From a virus, in the IMG/VR virus record IMGVR_UViG_3300030329_003696, positions 62,001-126,000 of that record: DNA of 64,000 bases; one strand, given 5' to 3'. Positions 17,141 through 25,848 of this stretch are shown one piece after another (position 1 is the first letter of the stretch; each line of letters starts with the position of its first letter). A program made the position numbers and the translations under genes. The notes beneath the pieces are model-generated. The model saw nothing but the letters and a program-made list of their open reading frames with translations. It was not told the origin of the DNA and did no database searches.

Positions 17141-17597
17141 TATTATTCTCCTTTTTAATTATTGTTTGTTCTATTTTCTTTCTGACATCTTTAAAATCAA
17201 ACATCTTTCCGACGCCAACAAAGAATCTATATCTACTACAAATCTTAAGGGCTTCTACACCCTCAGTTTGATCTAATGCTGTTTTAATGTCCTCTGTTAT
17301 GTTAAAGTTTGTGTGACCCATCCAACAATCAAAATTTGTTACTAAATTTATATTTTCAATAAGTTTGTCGTCAACTGGTATAAAACTTTCCTGCGGGTGA
17401 TTCATTTGTTGTCCACCCTGAGACTTTAACAATTCTTCTATTTCTTCTTCAGTAAAATCTTCTAGCTCTGTTATTTCACCGACCTCTGAAAGCATGTTAT
17501 CCTGAAATGATCTGTAGAGCTGTTGAAATAAAGGCGATTGCATTTGCTCTTCCAGCATGTCTTCATATTTTTGCCAGCCTATTTTATTTTCACTCAT
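17133..17597 (-). CDS. Hypothetical protein, 154 aa
   Basis: An acidic N-terminal half and a conserved-looking C-terminal half (TEGVEALKICSRYRFFVGVGKMFDFKDVRKKI split across about 105-140). No known motif. It overlaps the sigma-like gene by 8 bases, so the two are likely co-expressed. Confidence 0.6.
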   Translation of the reverse strand: MSENKIGWQKYEDMLEEQMQSPLFQQLYRSFQDNMLSEVGEITELEDFTEEEIEELLKSQGGQQMNHPQESFIPVDDKLIENINLVTNFDCWMGHTNFNITEDIKTALDQTEGVEALKICSRYRFFVGVGKMFDFKDVRKKIEQTIIKKENNIE

Positions 17598-17606
17598 GAT
17601 ATTCTC

Positions 17607-17957
17607 CTATAGTATATCTGAAGGTTTGATGCACGGCTCGTTGCTTCCTTTTTGGTCTTCCTCCTTAAGTTCCTTTGACTGTTGCATTTTGGTTAGTAAT
17701 GATTCCGATTTAAGTAATATTTGTGAAATAAGAAGCTCAAGCTCCTCACCCTTACCATCCTCTAGGAACGCATCTTTTACTATGTTCATGGTTTGAACTT
17801 GAAACTGCACGGATGGAATTGATGCTAAGAGTGTTGATAAATGAGTTAGGGTTTGCTCTTCATAATCTTCTATATTAATATCTACTGAGTACTCATTGTC
17901 ATAATCTATACTGTAGCAAACAATTATCTTTTTATTCGTCTTTTGTTCATCAGACAT
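17607..17957 (-). CDS. Hypothetical protein, 116 aa
   Basis: Unrecognised; an acidic, mostly helical soluble protein starting with a short beta segment (KIIVCYSIDYD). It overlaps the stop of the glycosyltransferase gene by 8 bases. Confidence 0.55.
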   Translation of the reverse strand: MSDEQKTNKKIIVCYSIDYDNEYSVDINIEDYEEQTLTHLSTLLASIPSVQFQVQTMNIVKDAFLEDGKGEELELLISQILLKSESLLTKMQQSKELKEEDQKGSNEPCIKPSDIL

Positions 17958-18996
17958 CTAATAAATCCATTATTTTGCTGGCAGAGTTGTCCCAACAGAA
18001 CCTCTTGGCTGTTTCTATACCAGCTTGATTAATCGTACCCTTCTTGTCGAGTATAAACCTCATCATTTTCATGCTCAAATCCCACTCTTCATGACTACCA
18101 ATTTTAGCCCATTTTCCTTGACCAAAGAACCATTTATTGTCAAACGCCAGTTCTGTATCTTTTATCGTCACTAAGCCCGCATTTTCTTTAGTACAAAATT
18201 CAGTATGGGCTGAATAATCAGTGGCTATTACGTGTTTACCACAAGACATCATCTCTAGGAGTTCTAAGTTCCAACCTTCTCCACGAGAGGGGAACACTCC
18301 ACAATCTACTTGGGACATAATATTATACACTTCTGCCTGTGTCTCAGCCCTTGGAATAATCTTGACATTTGGGTGAGAATAAAGATTTAGCCATTTATTT
18401 TCTTCTTCTGGGGAGTTGAACGGATTTGAACACATCATCCATAATTCTGCATCTTCTCCATGCTCAACAACCTTCTTGAAAGCGTTAATGAGAATATCGT
18501 GACCCTTACGAACCTCCCATTTACCACAATTAAAAAAGATTGTTTTATCGTCTTCTCTTACTGGTGCTGGGGAAAATAGTTCTGCGTCTACACCAAGAGG
18601 AACAACATCAACATGGGGTACATACGTTTGATCCAAGCATACATTTTTTGCCCACTCTGAACAAACCATTAATCTGTCACAGGAATTTAGGTGGTGCTTT
18701 TCTAAATCGCTAAAGGTATCTAACTCAAAGATGGGAAAGCCAATGAACTTGCCTGACCCTATACGTTCTGCCATCTGGTTCTGATGCCAAATCTTAATAC
18801 AGGGTGCATAAGCATCAAATCTCTTAGACGTTTCTACAGCACTCCTGACGGCATCTGCATCTGCCTGACTGGTAACTTGAGGTTGTCCAATCGGGAACAG
18901 GGATACGTTCGCCCTTTTTTGCAATGCTTTAAGGATGTTTAATCCAGCTACGCCGTAGCCAAGCTGATTGATTGGAGCCATTAAGTTTATGTTCAC
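17950..18996 (-). CDS. Glycosyltransferase, GT4-like
   Basis: 348 residues of the GT-B fold. The C-terminal half has FFNCGKWEVRKGHDILINAF, the start of a GT4 donor domain, and the E-x7-E signature in EGWNLELLEMMSCG followed by VIATDYSAHTEF. It would transfer a nucleotide-sugar to a virion protein, host glycan or DNA base. The window also encodes GDP-mannose pathway enzymes that could supply its donor. The acceptor is unknown. Confidence 0.82.
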   Translation of the reverse strand: MNINLMAPINQLGYGVAGLNILKALQKRANVSLFPIGQPQVTSQADADAVRSAVETSKRFDAYAPCIKIWHQNQMAERIGSGKFIGFPIFELDTFSDLEKHHLNSCDRLMVCSEWAKNVCLDQTYVPHVDVVPLGVDAELFSPAPVREDDKTIFFNCGKWEVRKGHDILINAFKKVVEHGEDAELWMMCSNPFNSPEEENKWLNLYSHPNVKIIPRAETQAEVYNIMSQVDCGVFPSRGEGWNLELLEMMSCGKHVIATDYSAHTEFCTKENAGLVTIKDTELAFDNKWFFGQGKWAKIGSHEEWDLSMKMMRFILDKKGTINQAGIETAKRFCWDNSASKIMDLLDV

Positions 18997-19685
18997 TTTA
19001 CGTATACTCCTGCAATAAACTCTTCAACTGATTTTGTGTTTGGATTATTTGTAAAATAATTGTTTGTTGTTGATTTAGCGACGGACTTCTTCTCCCCTAG
19101 ACTAACCAGTGCTGCTATACATTCTTGTATAAGCTCACTATTTTGCTCCACCTTTTGCGTCTTTGGTTTCTTGCTTTTTGGTTTCTTACTATTTGATTTC
19201 TTACTCTTTGATTTCTTAGTCTTTGATTTCTTAGTCTTTATCAATTCAGGTGCGTACATCTCGTAGTATTCAGGTGGATTCCAAGCATTCCCACTGTTTC
19301 CGGCTATATCTACAGCGTCCCAACCAGTACCGTTATATTCTTTAGGTTGGCTTTTCTCTCGTTTGTTTGCTCGTTTTAACTTTTGTATTTCCAGCTTGAG
19401 TCTTTTAACCTCTGAGTCTTGGCTTTTTACAGTACGTCTAGCCGTGGCTTTTTTTGTCCCTAGCGTGCAGTGTGCAGCTAGATACTCTTCATCACCTGTG
19501 GCGACCGCAAACAAGTCTTGATCGTCAATATTTGTTTTTAGGTTAGAGCCTACTGGTTTTACTTTCTCTGGCCCAGCAATCATTCCTATCATGAAGCAAA
19601 CCCCACAAAATGTAGCTATACCAAAAGCCAATAACTCTGCTATCCACTGATATGCCTGTAAATCTGATACGCCATCCATTCCCAT
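18993..19685 (-). CDS. Membrane-anchored coiled-coil protein with Lys/Ser repeats
   Basis: 230 residues: one transmembrane helix (LLAFGIATFCGVCFMIGMIA, about 18-37), a coiled coil (about 85-110), and a tract of KKSK/KKPK repeats (about 150-180) made by repeated DNA at 19160-19245. The end is helical. Resembles phage tail-associated or spanin-like architecture only loosely; not recognised. Confidence 0.55.
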   Translation of the reverse strand: MGMDGVSDLQAYQWIAELLAFGIATFCGVCFMIGMIAGPEKVKPVGSNLKTNIDDQDLFAVATGDEEYLAAHCTLGTKKATARRTVKSQDSEVKRLKLEIQKLKRANKREKSQPKEYNGTGWDAVDIAGNSGNAWNPPEYYEMYAPELIKTKKSKTKKSKSKKSNSKKPKSKKPKTQKVEQNSELIQECIAALVSLGEKKSVAKSTTNNYFTNNPNTKSVEEFIAGVYVK

Positions 19686-19711
19686 AACTACACACTGCTC
19701 CGCAATTTAAA

Positions 19712-20119
19712 CTAGTTAATTGTAAAAGTTTTTAACTTCTTCTCTTCAGGAAGAACTTCCTCAGTAGACACGTATAACATGCCATCCCTCATAGAAACGT
19801 CCTTCACCTCATGATATTGTCCAAGAGAGAATTTAGTTGTAAACGCCCTCTTTGCGACACCTCTATAATTATACTCTATATCGTCCTGTTTGTCAACCCC
19901 ACTTGAGGAAATTGTCAAAACTTTGTCCTGAATAGTCACAGAAATGTCATCCCTACTGTATCCAGCAAGGGCTAACTGTATCTGTGTACCATCACCATCC
20001 TTAACGATATTGAATGGAGGGAAGTTTGAGCGGTTATTTGTAGAAACAACTTGGCTCAGTAGGTGTTCCCAACCTACGCTACGTCTTAAAAAGTCTTGAA
20101 TTAAAGTTGAGTTTGTCAT
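19712..20119 (-). CDS. Small heat-shock protein, Hsp20/alpha-crystallin
   Basis: 135 residues with the alpha-crystallin domain: QIQLALAGYSRDDISVTIQD (about 47-66), KRAFTTKFSL, and the closing VSMRDGMLYV strand pair. Hsp20 genes are common in cyanophage and T4-like genomes, where they are thought to aid folding of virion or host proteins. Own ribosome site (GGAGG); a terminator precedes it. Confidence 0.85.
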   Translation of the reverse strand: MTNSTLIQDFLRRSVGWEHLLSQVVSTNNRSNFPPFNIVKDGDGTQIQLALAGYSRDDISVTIQDKVLTISSSGVDKQDDIEYNYRGVAKRAFTTKFSLGQYHEVKDVSMRDGMLYVSTEEVLPEEKKLKTFTIN

Positions 20120-20179
20120 AATAAACCTCCTTTGTTACCCATTAGGCATAACTTGGGAGCAGTGCGTAGTTATAAGAAT

Positions 20180-20269
20180 GAAAAAGCCCCGCCAAGCCAT
20201 TGAGACTCGACGAGGCTACTCGGTCGCTATAATTATCCGTTTTCATCGTCCTTAACGGTGGTACCGAGT
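20180..20269 (-). terminator. Nested hairpins and terminator behind ssb
   Basis: After the ssb stop comes a nested hairpin (ACTCGGT pairing with ACCGAGT, inner AACGG with CCGTT, 20269-20218). It is followed by a terminator stem AGCCTCG/CGGGGCT with a TTTTTC tail (20217-20180). The first hairpin is larger than a terminator needs and could be a 3' UTR stabiliser. Confidence 0.65.
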
Positions 20270-20281
20270 CACGAATACTAA

Positions 20282-20638
20282 TTAAAACGGAGAACTTCCA
20301 TCTTCACTAGTGGTTCGCTTAGTAATTGTAGATGGATCGGGGCCAAGAGAAATCTCATCAGCCATGATGCAAACAGAACTTCTTTTGTTCTGGTTTTCAT
20401 CTTCATAATCATCAATCTTCAGCTTTCCAGTGATAGAAACGAGTCTACCTTTGAGCAGCATAGGATTGAGGCTTTCTGCCATCTTACCAAAACAAAGCAC
20501 ATTGATAAACAAAGTGTCGTCCATTCTACGGTCATTCACCGCCAAGCGGAACTTGGACATCGGTGTGCCCTTCTTTGTTGTAGTAAATTCTGCGTCTTTT
20601 GTGAGCCTTCCGGCTCCGTTCCAACTATTCTGATTCAT
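20282..20638 (-). CDS. ssb: Single-stranded DNA-binding protein
   Basis: 118 residues: an OB fold with WNGAGRLTKDAEF at the N-terminus, KFRLAVNDR, FINVLCFGKMAE and RLVSITGKLKIDDY, followed by a short tail ending DGSSPF. The acidic tail with terminal Pro-Phe is the standard protein-interaction tip of bacterial SSB, so this is bacterial-type rather than T4 gp32. It probably coats ssDNA for the phage helicase and recombinase. Confidence 0.9.
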   Translation of the reverse strand: MNQNSWNGAGRLTKDAEFTTTKKGTPMSKFRLAVNDRRMDDTLFINVLCFGKMAESLNPMLLKGRLVSITGKLKIDDYEDENQNKRSSVCIMADEISLGPDPSTITKRTTSEDGSSPF

Positions 20639-20639
20639 A

Positions 20640-20951
20640 TTAAACTCCTAAAGCTGATCGAACCTTTCCACGTACTACCTGAGTATTGCCACGATTTGAA
20701 ACGCTCGTAACCGCGTCATATACATGAGATGTAAATCCAGTATTGAGACCTAAAACTTTTCCAGCACGAAGTGTCTCACGCTTATTTGTGCCGTAAACAG
20801 TGCCAGTAGTCTTGTAGGCTACCGCTGTCACGGGGTTTACGGCTTCGCCTCGGTACTGACCACCAGTAATCTCACCAACCAGCGAGCCTTCCTGATTGAA
20901 ATAGCTCTTAGGCAATTTTGCTAGTGCTTTGTAAAACTCATTACTTTCCAT
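20640..20951 (-). CDS. Hypothetical protein, 103 aa
   Basis: Beta-rich, basic, with GG/TG turns. No known motif. One base before ssb and overlapping the upstream gene by 11 bases, so likely translated with ssb. Confidence 0.6.
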   Translation of the reverse strand: MESNEFYKALAKLPKSYFNQEGSLVGEITGGQYRGEAVNPVTAVAYKTTGTVYGTNKRETLRAGKVLGLNTGFTSHVYDAVTSVSNRGNTQVVRGKVRSALGV

Positions 20952-21153
20952 AATTATCTCCTAAAAAGGTTTGACTTTGTGGAATTGGTGATTCCACTTG
21001 AATATCTTCTTCCAAAGTTTTCTTCCCCTCATCCAAATAGCTAGCCAGTCTAGCTATGTCTTGGTCGATGGCAGCTTTACGCTCATTGAGTTGTTGTATC
21101 TCTCTCTGAACATTAAGCAGGTGTGCCTCAGCCATTTCTTTTAAAGTTGCCAT
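20941..21153 (-). CDS. Small coiled-coil protein, 70 aa
   Basis: Residues 5-55 are strongly heptad-patterned (MAEAHLLNVQREIQQLNERK). The ATG at 21153 is chosen for its AAAGGAG site 7 bases upstream. First gene behind the 21.2 kb promoter, followed by ssb; perhaps a scaffold or regulator for it. Confidence 0.62.
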   Translation of the reverse strand: MATLKEMAEAHLLNVQREIQQLNERKAAIDQDIARLASYLDEGKKTLEEDIQVESPIPQSQTFLGDNYGK

Positions 21154-21183
21154 TAAAAATCTCCTTTGTTTCGGTTTACTTAT

Positions 21184-21212
21184 ATTATAGTCCACTTCGG
21201 CCTAAAAGTCAA
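21184..21212 (-). promoter_or_regulatory. Sigma-70 type promoter for ssb unit
   Basis: TTGACT, 17-base spacer containing GGCCGAA, TATAAT. It overlaps the stop of the deaminase gene and ends 31 bases before the coiled-coil gene. Confidence 0.75.
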
Positions 21213-21754
21213 TCGGGTTCTTCGGTTTTTTTGAAAGTTTCTAAAATACATTCCAAGACATCGGTATCTAGCGACAACTTTGGTATGTACTTTAACTCCA
21301 ACTTACCCTTTAGTAATCTGAGAATTGTGTCATATTTTTTGGAATAGATTTCCATCTTGGGTGATGAGATGTCTGAGAATAAAATCCTTTTAATTCCACA
21401 TTGGTGAAGCATTTGGACGCAGGACAGACAGGGAACTGCTGTCACGTAGCAATCAGAATCAACTGTTGAGACACCATTCTTGGCGGCATTGTAGACTGCA
21501 TTAGCTTCGGCATGAATCATAAACGGATATTTTTCAGGTCTCTCTCTCGGTAAAATGGAGTCGTCTATACCAGAGATAAAGCCGTTGTAGCCAGTTGAAA
21601 TAATCCTTTTGTCTTTAACTAGCACTGCTCCACACTGTGTTTGTGAATCGTGGCTTCTTTTAGACCATAATGCAGCACTCAAGAGAAACGAAGTCTCCCA
21701 ACTGGTCGGCTCTTGACTCTGCAAGATTAGCTTAGACAAAACCCTGTTTATCAT
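21209..21754 (-). CDS. dCMP deaminase family protein
   Basis: Zn-dependent deaminase making dUMP from dCMP for the ThyX step. 181 residues with HAEANAV (H and catalytic E, about 89-95) and PCLSC (about 118-122) as the zinc site. The N-terminal AALWSKRSHDSQTQCGAVLV is typical. It pairs functionally with the thymidylate synthase at 23.2 kb. Confidence 0.85.
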   Translation of the reverse strand: MINRVLSKLILQSQEPTSWETSFLLSAALWSKRSHDSQTQCGAVLVKDKRIISTGYNGFISGIDDSILPRERPEKYPFMIHAEANAVYNAAKNGVSTVDSDCYVTAVPCLSCVQMLHQCGIKRILFSDISSPKMEIYSKKYDTILRLLKGKLELKYIPKLSLDTDVLECILETFKKTEEPD

Positions 21755-21759
21755 AGGTA

Positions 21760-22185
21760 CTACTCTTCATCTTTGTTTTTGGGAAAAAGTTTTTTAACTA
21801 TCTTGGGTATGGACTGCTTCATTTTTTTACCCTCCTCGGTGAGTTCGTAGTAAAAATTTCCATCTTCACCGACCAACTGGTCAATTAGCCCTTCCCCCAT
21901 TAGCTTTATTATCACTTCGGTAACGCTTTGCTCTAAGGCGTTATTGGACTTTTCTAAAAATGTTAAGATGTGTGGTTTCTCATTAAGGTCAAACTCTAAG
22001 ACATCATAAGCTACATCTATATTTTTTTTAGGTTGGTCTAGGTCTTCTAGTTTAACCGCATAGTTTAATGCTATATCTAAATCGTTAAAAGCACCAATCG
22101 GTTCTACTGAGTAGGAGTTTCCAAATAGCTTATCAATAGATATTTCCACGCAGACTAGAACGTAAATGGTTGAGGGTTTTGACAT
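21760..22185 (-). CDS. Hypothetical protein with winged-helix-like C-terminus, 141 aa
   Basis: The N-terminal half resembles small phage sensor-like domains (YVLVCVEISIDKLFG); residues 85-125 (VTEVIIKLMGEGLIDQLVG and ELTEEGKKMKQS) look like a winged helix of the MarR/PadR kind. A DNA-binding regulator is possible but not shown. Confidence 0.5.
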   Translation of the reverse strand: MSKPSTIYVLVCVEISIDKLFGNSYSVEPIGAFNDLDIALNYAVKLEDLDQPKKNIDVAYDVLEFDLNEKPHILTFLEKSNNALEQSVTEVIIKLMGEGLIDQLVGEDGNFYYELTEEGKKMKQSIPKIVKKLFPKNKDEE

Positions 22186-22187
22186 CT

Positions 22188-22403
22188 TTAATCATCTCCG
22201 TATACGCCTCTAAGCCACTCTATAGTTTCTAGCCTATCATTAGCATCTACTAAATTGTTTAAGGACTCATTTAGGTTAGAAAGGAAGTCTGACGTTGAGT
22301 GATCGCCAATCCCGACTGCCTTTTCTAGTAATAAATCAAACGCTAGTAACGCTGCTTGCTGATCCGACTCCGCTTTTTTTTGTAGGTAGTTTAACGCCTT
22401 CAT
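22188..22403 (-). CDS. Small helical protein, 71 aa
   Basis: All-helical, acidic; unrecognised. Overlaps the upstream stop by 4 bases, two bases before the next gene. Confidence 0.55.
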   Translation of the reverse strand: MKALNYLQKKAESDQQAALLAFDLLLEKAVGIGDHSTSDFLSNLNESLNNLVDANDRLETIEWLRGVYGDD

Positions 22404-22639
22404 TTATATCTCCTGCTTGAATATCTATTTGGGTCAGCGAGACCGCTGTCTAACTTTTTCTTTTCGGTTATATAATAACCATTGTCATCTTGACATAATA
22501 CCTGATCTTCGGAGAGGGTTACATCTCGCCCTCCAATTTGCACTTCCGAATGATCTACTACCATTGAAGCGTGTGAACCAAACCAAGTGGGTGTAGTTAT
22601 ACTGCTTCCTGTTTGATGTCTCGTTCTGTTTCTTGCCAT
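22400..22639 (-). CDS. Hypothetical protein, 79 aa
   Basis: Starts MARNRTRHQTGSS with GGAGA 6 bases upstream; the frame is open further up to 22675 but that part lies in the nuclease gene. Basic and turn-rich. Unrecognised. Confidence 0.55.
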   Translation of the reverse strand: MARNRTRHQTGSSITTPTWFGSHASMVVDHSEVQIGGRDVTLSEDQVLCQDDNGYYITEKKKLDSGLADPNRYSSRRYK

Positions 22640-22640
22640 T

Positions 22641-22955
22641 TTAATCTCCATAGGGCCAAATTTTGGCCAGTTCATCAGTTACACCTTGAATATGTACGAT
22701 CCAACGACCGTACTTCCCCGTCTTCTCTGTCCTAATTATTATCTTGCCCTCGTAAGGAAAGGATGCCGCAGCTTTGTTTAGCAGCTCTCTACATTTTTGG
22801 GTAGCAAGTAGGAAATCAGGTTGCCCTCGTTCAGGCGTGTCAACGCCAGCAAGCCTAGTCCGTATTTTCATACCAACACTGAAACCTAGATCAACATAAA
22901 AGTCAACCGTATCCCCATCAACTACTCTATCAACTATAGCTTTATATTCATACAT
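22641..22955 (-). CDS. Thermonuclease-like (SNase) protein
   Basis: 104 residues with the staphylococcal-nuclease fold: VDRVVDGDTVDFYVDLGF (8-25), then RTRLAGVDTPER (R and E of the active site) and KYGRWIVHI. It is about 40 residues shorter than the classic enzyme but keeps the catalytic strands. No signal peptide, so probably intracellular, degrading host DNA or RNA. Confidence 0.78.
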   Translation of the reverse strand: MYEYKAIVDRVVDGDTVDFYVDLGFSVGMKIRTRLAGVDTPERGQPDFLLATQKCRELLNKAAASFPYEGKIIIRTEKTGKYGRWIVHIQGVTDELAKIWPYGD

Positions 22956-23239
22956 TAGAACATGATCCCATAATATAAGTATCCATTGTTACAAACTACA
23001 AGCATCATAGCTATGTCTAGGATACATAGAAACTCATTGGTTATTTTCTCTCTAAAATAGTACAATGCTGCACAAACAGCTATCTTTTGAACCCAAAGCC
23101 CATATGGTACTAGGAGCATGAAGATCGCTACCGGCCCAATCTCTTGATATATGGGCCATTTTGTTATTTCGTATGTAAATATATTATCTATTACACATAA
23201 AAAAACAAATAAGACCGACAGTACTATCCTAGCCGACAT
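22955..23239 (-). CDS. Integral membrane protein, 94 aa
   Basis: Three hydrophobic segments (IVLSVLFVFLCVI, VAIFMLLVPYGLW, CILDIAMMLVVC). Unrecognised. It starts 16 bases inside the end of thyX. Confidence 0.6.
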   Translation of the reverse strand: MSARIVLSVLFVFLCVIDNIFTYEITKWPIYQEIGPVAIFMLLVPYGLWVQKIAVCAALYYFREKITNEFLCILDIAMMLVVCNNGYLYYGIMF

Positions 23240-23904
23240 TGAATTGCCTCCAACGTGTGTTTAAACGGTTCTCCCTCAATGCTCTCAACTAAATCCCACA
23301 TCGACTGTGCGATCTCTCTAATCTCTTTTTGTGCGTGTTCGCTATTTCTTAGCTTTATAAAGTTAGCAAAACTACGCATGTTAAACATAATGTCTGCCTG
23401 AATCTGGCTGTTGTAGGTCTTGAAGAAGCGGGCGGATTCCTTCGCCCTCTTTCTGCCCAATGTAGGTTCAATATCTTCCACGCACTGGTGATACAATAAA
23501 TTTCCTAGCTCTGTATATCTTCTTAAGATCGTAGTCCACTTTTGGTGCTTCTCCCCATTCCCGTCTATACGAAGGTTAGGATTGGAGTTTCTAATTTCAG
23601 TCCAGTCTTCAGGGAGGTAATACTTATCTTCTTTTAATTCTTTATAGCGGGCTGATTCAGCATTAAGAGAGCTAATCCTATGTTTAAGGAGATGGATATG
23701 AGAAGCAATCTCACAATCCACCAAGAAGTGCACAACACCCTTCTCAAAAGGAGTTTCGTGTCCTTCCCTCCACAACATGCTAATGAGCTTTCCAATTCTA
23801 CTTCTTTTTTCATTTGTTAAATCTCTTGATGTAGATGTCCATGCGGAGCAGGCGATAACTTCGTCTGATCCATAATATCCTAATAAATCCACCTTGTTAT
23901 TCAA
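23224..23904 (-). CDS. thyX: Flavin-dependent thymidylate synthase
   Basis: Makes dTMP from dUMP using FAD and methylene-THF. The ThyX signature RHRxxSxNExSxRY is present with small changes as KHRISSLNAESARY (about 76-89), and the C-terminal GR-RAKESARFF / SQIQADIMFNMRSF region matches the family. A TTG start at 23904 fits the GAGG site; a TTG two codons upstream is an alternative. With the dCMP deaminase, SSB and reductase it completes phage dTTP supply. Confidence 0.9.
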   Translation of the reverse strand: MNNKVDLLGYYGSDEVIACSAWTSTSRDLTNEKRSRIGKLISMLWREGHETPFEKGVVHFLVDCEIASHIHLLKHRISSLNAESARYKELKEDKYYLPEDWTEIRNSNPNLRIDGNGEKHQKWTTILRRYTELGNLLYHQCVEDIEPTLGRKRAKESARFFKTYNSQIQADIMFNMRSFANFIKLRNSEHAQKEIREIAQSMWDLVESIEGEPFKHTLEAIQCRLG

Positions 23905-24325
23905 AGTCAATCCTCATACAGTTTTCATGGTGAATAAATCCACAGGATTCATAGAATGGTATATTTTCTTTTGAGCAGTCTAGTATAGCTTTGTAACAAA
24001 ATCTTTCTTTACAGAAATCTATACATGCGTTGATAAGCCCTCTGCCCACACCAGATAGCCTTGATTTGCTGTCAACTACCACATCTTCAATATGTCCAAC
24101 CTTAGAACCGCAGTGAAGTAGTTTGTTCTCTATTAGAACCGTTGCTGTTCCTACTATGTTGTCGCTACCCTCAAAGACAAAGGTTTGGTGGTCGTCGTTA
24201 TCTTCGTATTTCAACCAAAATGTCATCGCGGTTTGCCATTTAATATGTTTGTTTTTTCCGCTGAGTTGGCAGAGCAACTCCATGTAATCATCATTAATAT
24301 CTAGTAACTCTAGACCTCTAATCAT
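23897..24325 (-). CDS. GNAT acetyltransferase, glucosamine-6-phosphate type (GNA1-like)
   Basis: 142 residues. The order GHIEDVVVDSKSR, GVGRGLI, KAILDCSKENIPFYESCGF is that of eukaryotic-type glucosamine-phosphate N-acetyltransferase, with the acetyl-CoA loop at about 92-98. It would convert GlcN-6-P to GlcNAc-6-P. It lies with three other sugar-phosphate genes (24.3-27.0 kb), which supports a glycan role. Confidence 0.72.
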   Translation of the reverse strand: MIRGLELLDINDDYMELLCQLSGKNKHIKWQTAMTFWLKYEDNDDHQTFVFEGSDNIVGTATVLIENKLLHCGSKVGHIEDVVVDSKSRLSGVGRGLINACIDFCKERFCYKAILDCSKENIPFYESCGFIHHENCMRIDFE

Positions 24326-24758
24326 TCTTTACCTTTTCTAGCAGGGTGCTTGATGATTCGGTTTTACCTCCACCAATATTGTAGAAGGTTGTTATACCGT
24401 TTCTAGAACAATATTCTTCTTCGGGGGTGTTACCCGCAACTCTATCGCCTCCATTCATAAACACAAATGAGGTCACAAACGGGTCATCTCTATTCCAGTT
24501 GTAAATCCACTCTATACTCTTAACCACTGTTCCGTCATCGTCTTTAGCAATCAATCCCCTATCTACGGGTTTTAGTGCTTTCACGATTCTTAACCTACTC
24601 TCCTCGTCCATAAAACGCTCACTACCTTTAATGTCTACTTGTTTATCACTGTTTACTATAACATACAGTAGGTCACAAGCATTTTTTGCTCCCTCAATAT
24701 AATCTAAATGTCCTGTGTGGACGGGGTTAAAGTACCCCGATACAATTCCTACTATCAT
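24318..24758 (-). CDS. Sugar-phosphate nucleotidyltransferase (RfaE/HldE-C-like)
   Basis: 146 residues of the HxGH superfamily: SGYFNPVHTGHLDYIEGAK at the N-terminus holds the nucleotide site, and the terminal TESSSTLLEK matches the ISST-type motif. Closest in plan to heptose-1-phosphate adenylyltransferase or glycerol-3-phosphate cytidylyltransferase. The substrate is not decidable from sequence. Confidence 0.7.
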   Translation of the reverse strand: MIVGIVSGYFNPVHTGHLDYIEGAKNACDLLYVIVNSDKQVDIKGSERFMDEESRLRIVKALKPVDRGLIAKDDDGTVVKSIEWIYNWNRDDPFVTSFVFMNGGDRVAGNTPEEEYCSRNGITTFYNIGGGKTESSSTLLEKVKND

Positions 24759-25240
24759 TCCGTTCTCCCGTAGTCGTCCTCTACCCTAACAATATCATCT
24801 TCCCGACAGTCACCAGTTTGCAGTTCTAAAATCACTAATGGTACGTCGCTCTCGTTCGTAATCCTGTGTACCTCAAGTTTGCCTATCTCAACTCTGTCCC
24901 CAGTCTCAACATCCCAAACAGCATTCCCGATCTGCATCTCACCTTTTCCAGAGAGTATGTGCCAAGTCTCCATTCGATTGCGATGTAGTTGTAGGCTAAG
25001 TCTCCGGTCGCGGTTTACAACAATCTTCTTGACCTTGTAGCCCTCTTCGTCTAATAGGTTTTCAAACGAACCCCAAGGTCTTGTCTCCCTCTTCTTGTCT
25101 CCAGAAAAACCACCCAGTCGAATGACATGATCTTCTTTGTCCACCTCCTCTGCAAAGAAAGATGTTTCTCCACAATGGTGACATTCATACGGAACCTTAT
25201 CCACTATTGCTTCACAGCAACTAAGTCTAAGTTGTCTCAA
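24755..25240 (-). CDS. Cupin, mannose-6-phosphate isomerase type II-like
   Basis: After an N-terminal zinc pair (CCEAI and CHHCGE), residues 50-150 follow the C-terminal cupin of ManC/MPI: RPWGSFENLLD, LSLQLHRNRMETWHILSGKG (metal-binding H, H, E, H), EVHRITN. It could isomerise fructose-6-P and mannose-6-P, feeding the phosphomannomutase encoded at 26.3 kb. A TTG start at 25240 overlapping the upstream stop (TTGA) and following AGAGGAG is preferred over an ATG at 25264. Confidence 0.72.
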   Translation of the reverse strand: MRQLRLSCCEAIVDKVPYECHHCGETSFFAEEVDKEDHVIRLGGFSGDKKRETRPWGSFENLLDEEGYKVKKIVVNRDRRLSLQLHRNRMETWHILSGKGEMQIGNAVWDVETGDRVEIGKLEVHRITNESDVPLVILELQTGDCREDDIVRVEDDYGRTE

Positions 25241-25848
25241 TTCCAATTCTCCTCTACGAACCATTCGCTAAAGTCTTTTTGTTTTAATACAACGCCCGAC
25301 TTACCACCCATATAATTTATCGGTTTAAACAGCGACTTTTCTTTAGCGTTATTGTAAAATTCTTTCACTCTTGGAGACCACATGATACCCCACTTGATTT
25401 GGTCTGCTTTCGACTCAATTAAACGTATGTGTCTCTCAAAGTCGTAGTCTTTAGGCTTACGCATGTCCGTACCACATCTCACAGAATTGTAGATGAAAAG
25501 AATACTTGCCTCTTCTTCTACATATGCTTTTAAATCATTTTCCTTTAGGGTGAACTTACCAGCCGTTGGAACCCATTTAATTTCTAGTGGTTCTTCAGTT
25601 AGTTTTGCATCTAGCCCGACACCTCTAACTGACCCGCTAATTTTATAGTCAGCACCGGCTGTATTCCCCTTTGCGATAAATTCTCCATCGTTACCGCAGC
25701 CATTGTCTGACCAGTCGGAAACATATATGCTTGAACTTTGTTCGAGAACATTAAGCCATTGGTGAAAAAAATATTTCTCTAGCTTCGTGCTGAACTTTAT
25801 GTCTTTCTTAAATGTGTTTACGGTTCTATTATCAAATCTACTTGGCAC
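25237..25848 (-). CDS. Putative PD-(D/E)XK nuclease, about 203 aa
   Basis: The segment GVGLDAKLTEEPLEIKWV (D then E-x-K on adjacent strands) fits a PD-(D/E)XK core; the rest is mixed alpha/beta. A GTG start at 25848 with AAGGAG 7 bases upstream is preferred. The family was not recognised; resolvase-type and restriction-type functions are both open. Confidence 0.5.
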   Translation of the reverse strand: MPSRFDNRTVNTFKKDIKFSTKLEKYFFHQWLNVLEQSSSIYVSDWSDNGCGNDGEFIAKGNTAGADYKISGSVRGVGLDAKLTEEPLEIKWVPTAGKFTLKENDLKAYVEEEASILFIYNSVRCGTDMRKPKDYDFERHIRLIESKADQIKWGIMWSPRVKEFYNNAKEKSLFKPINYMGGKSGVVLKQKDFSEWFVEENWN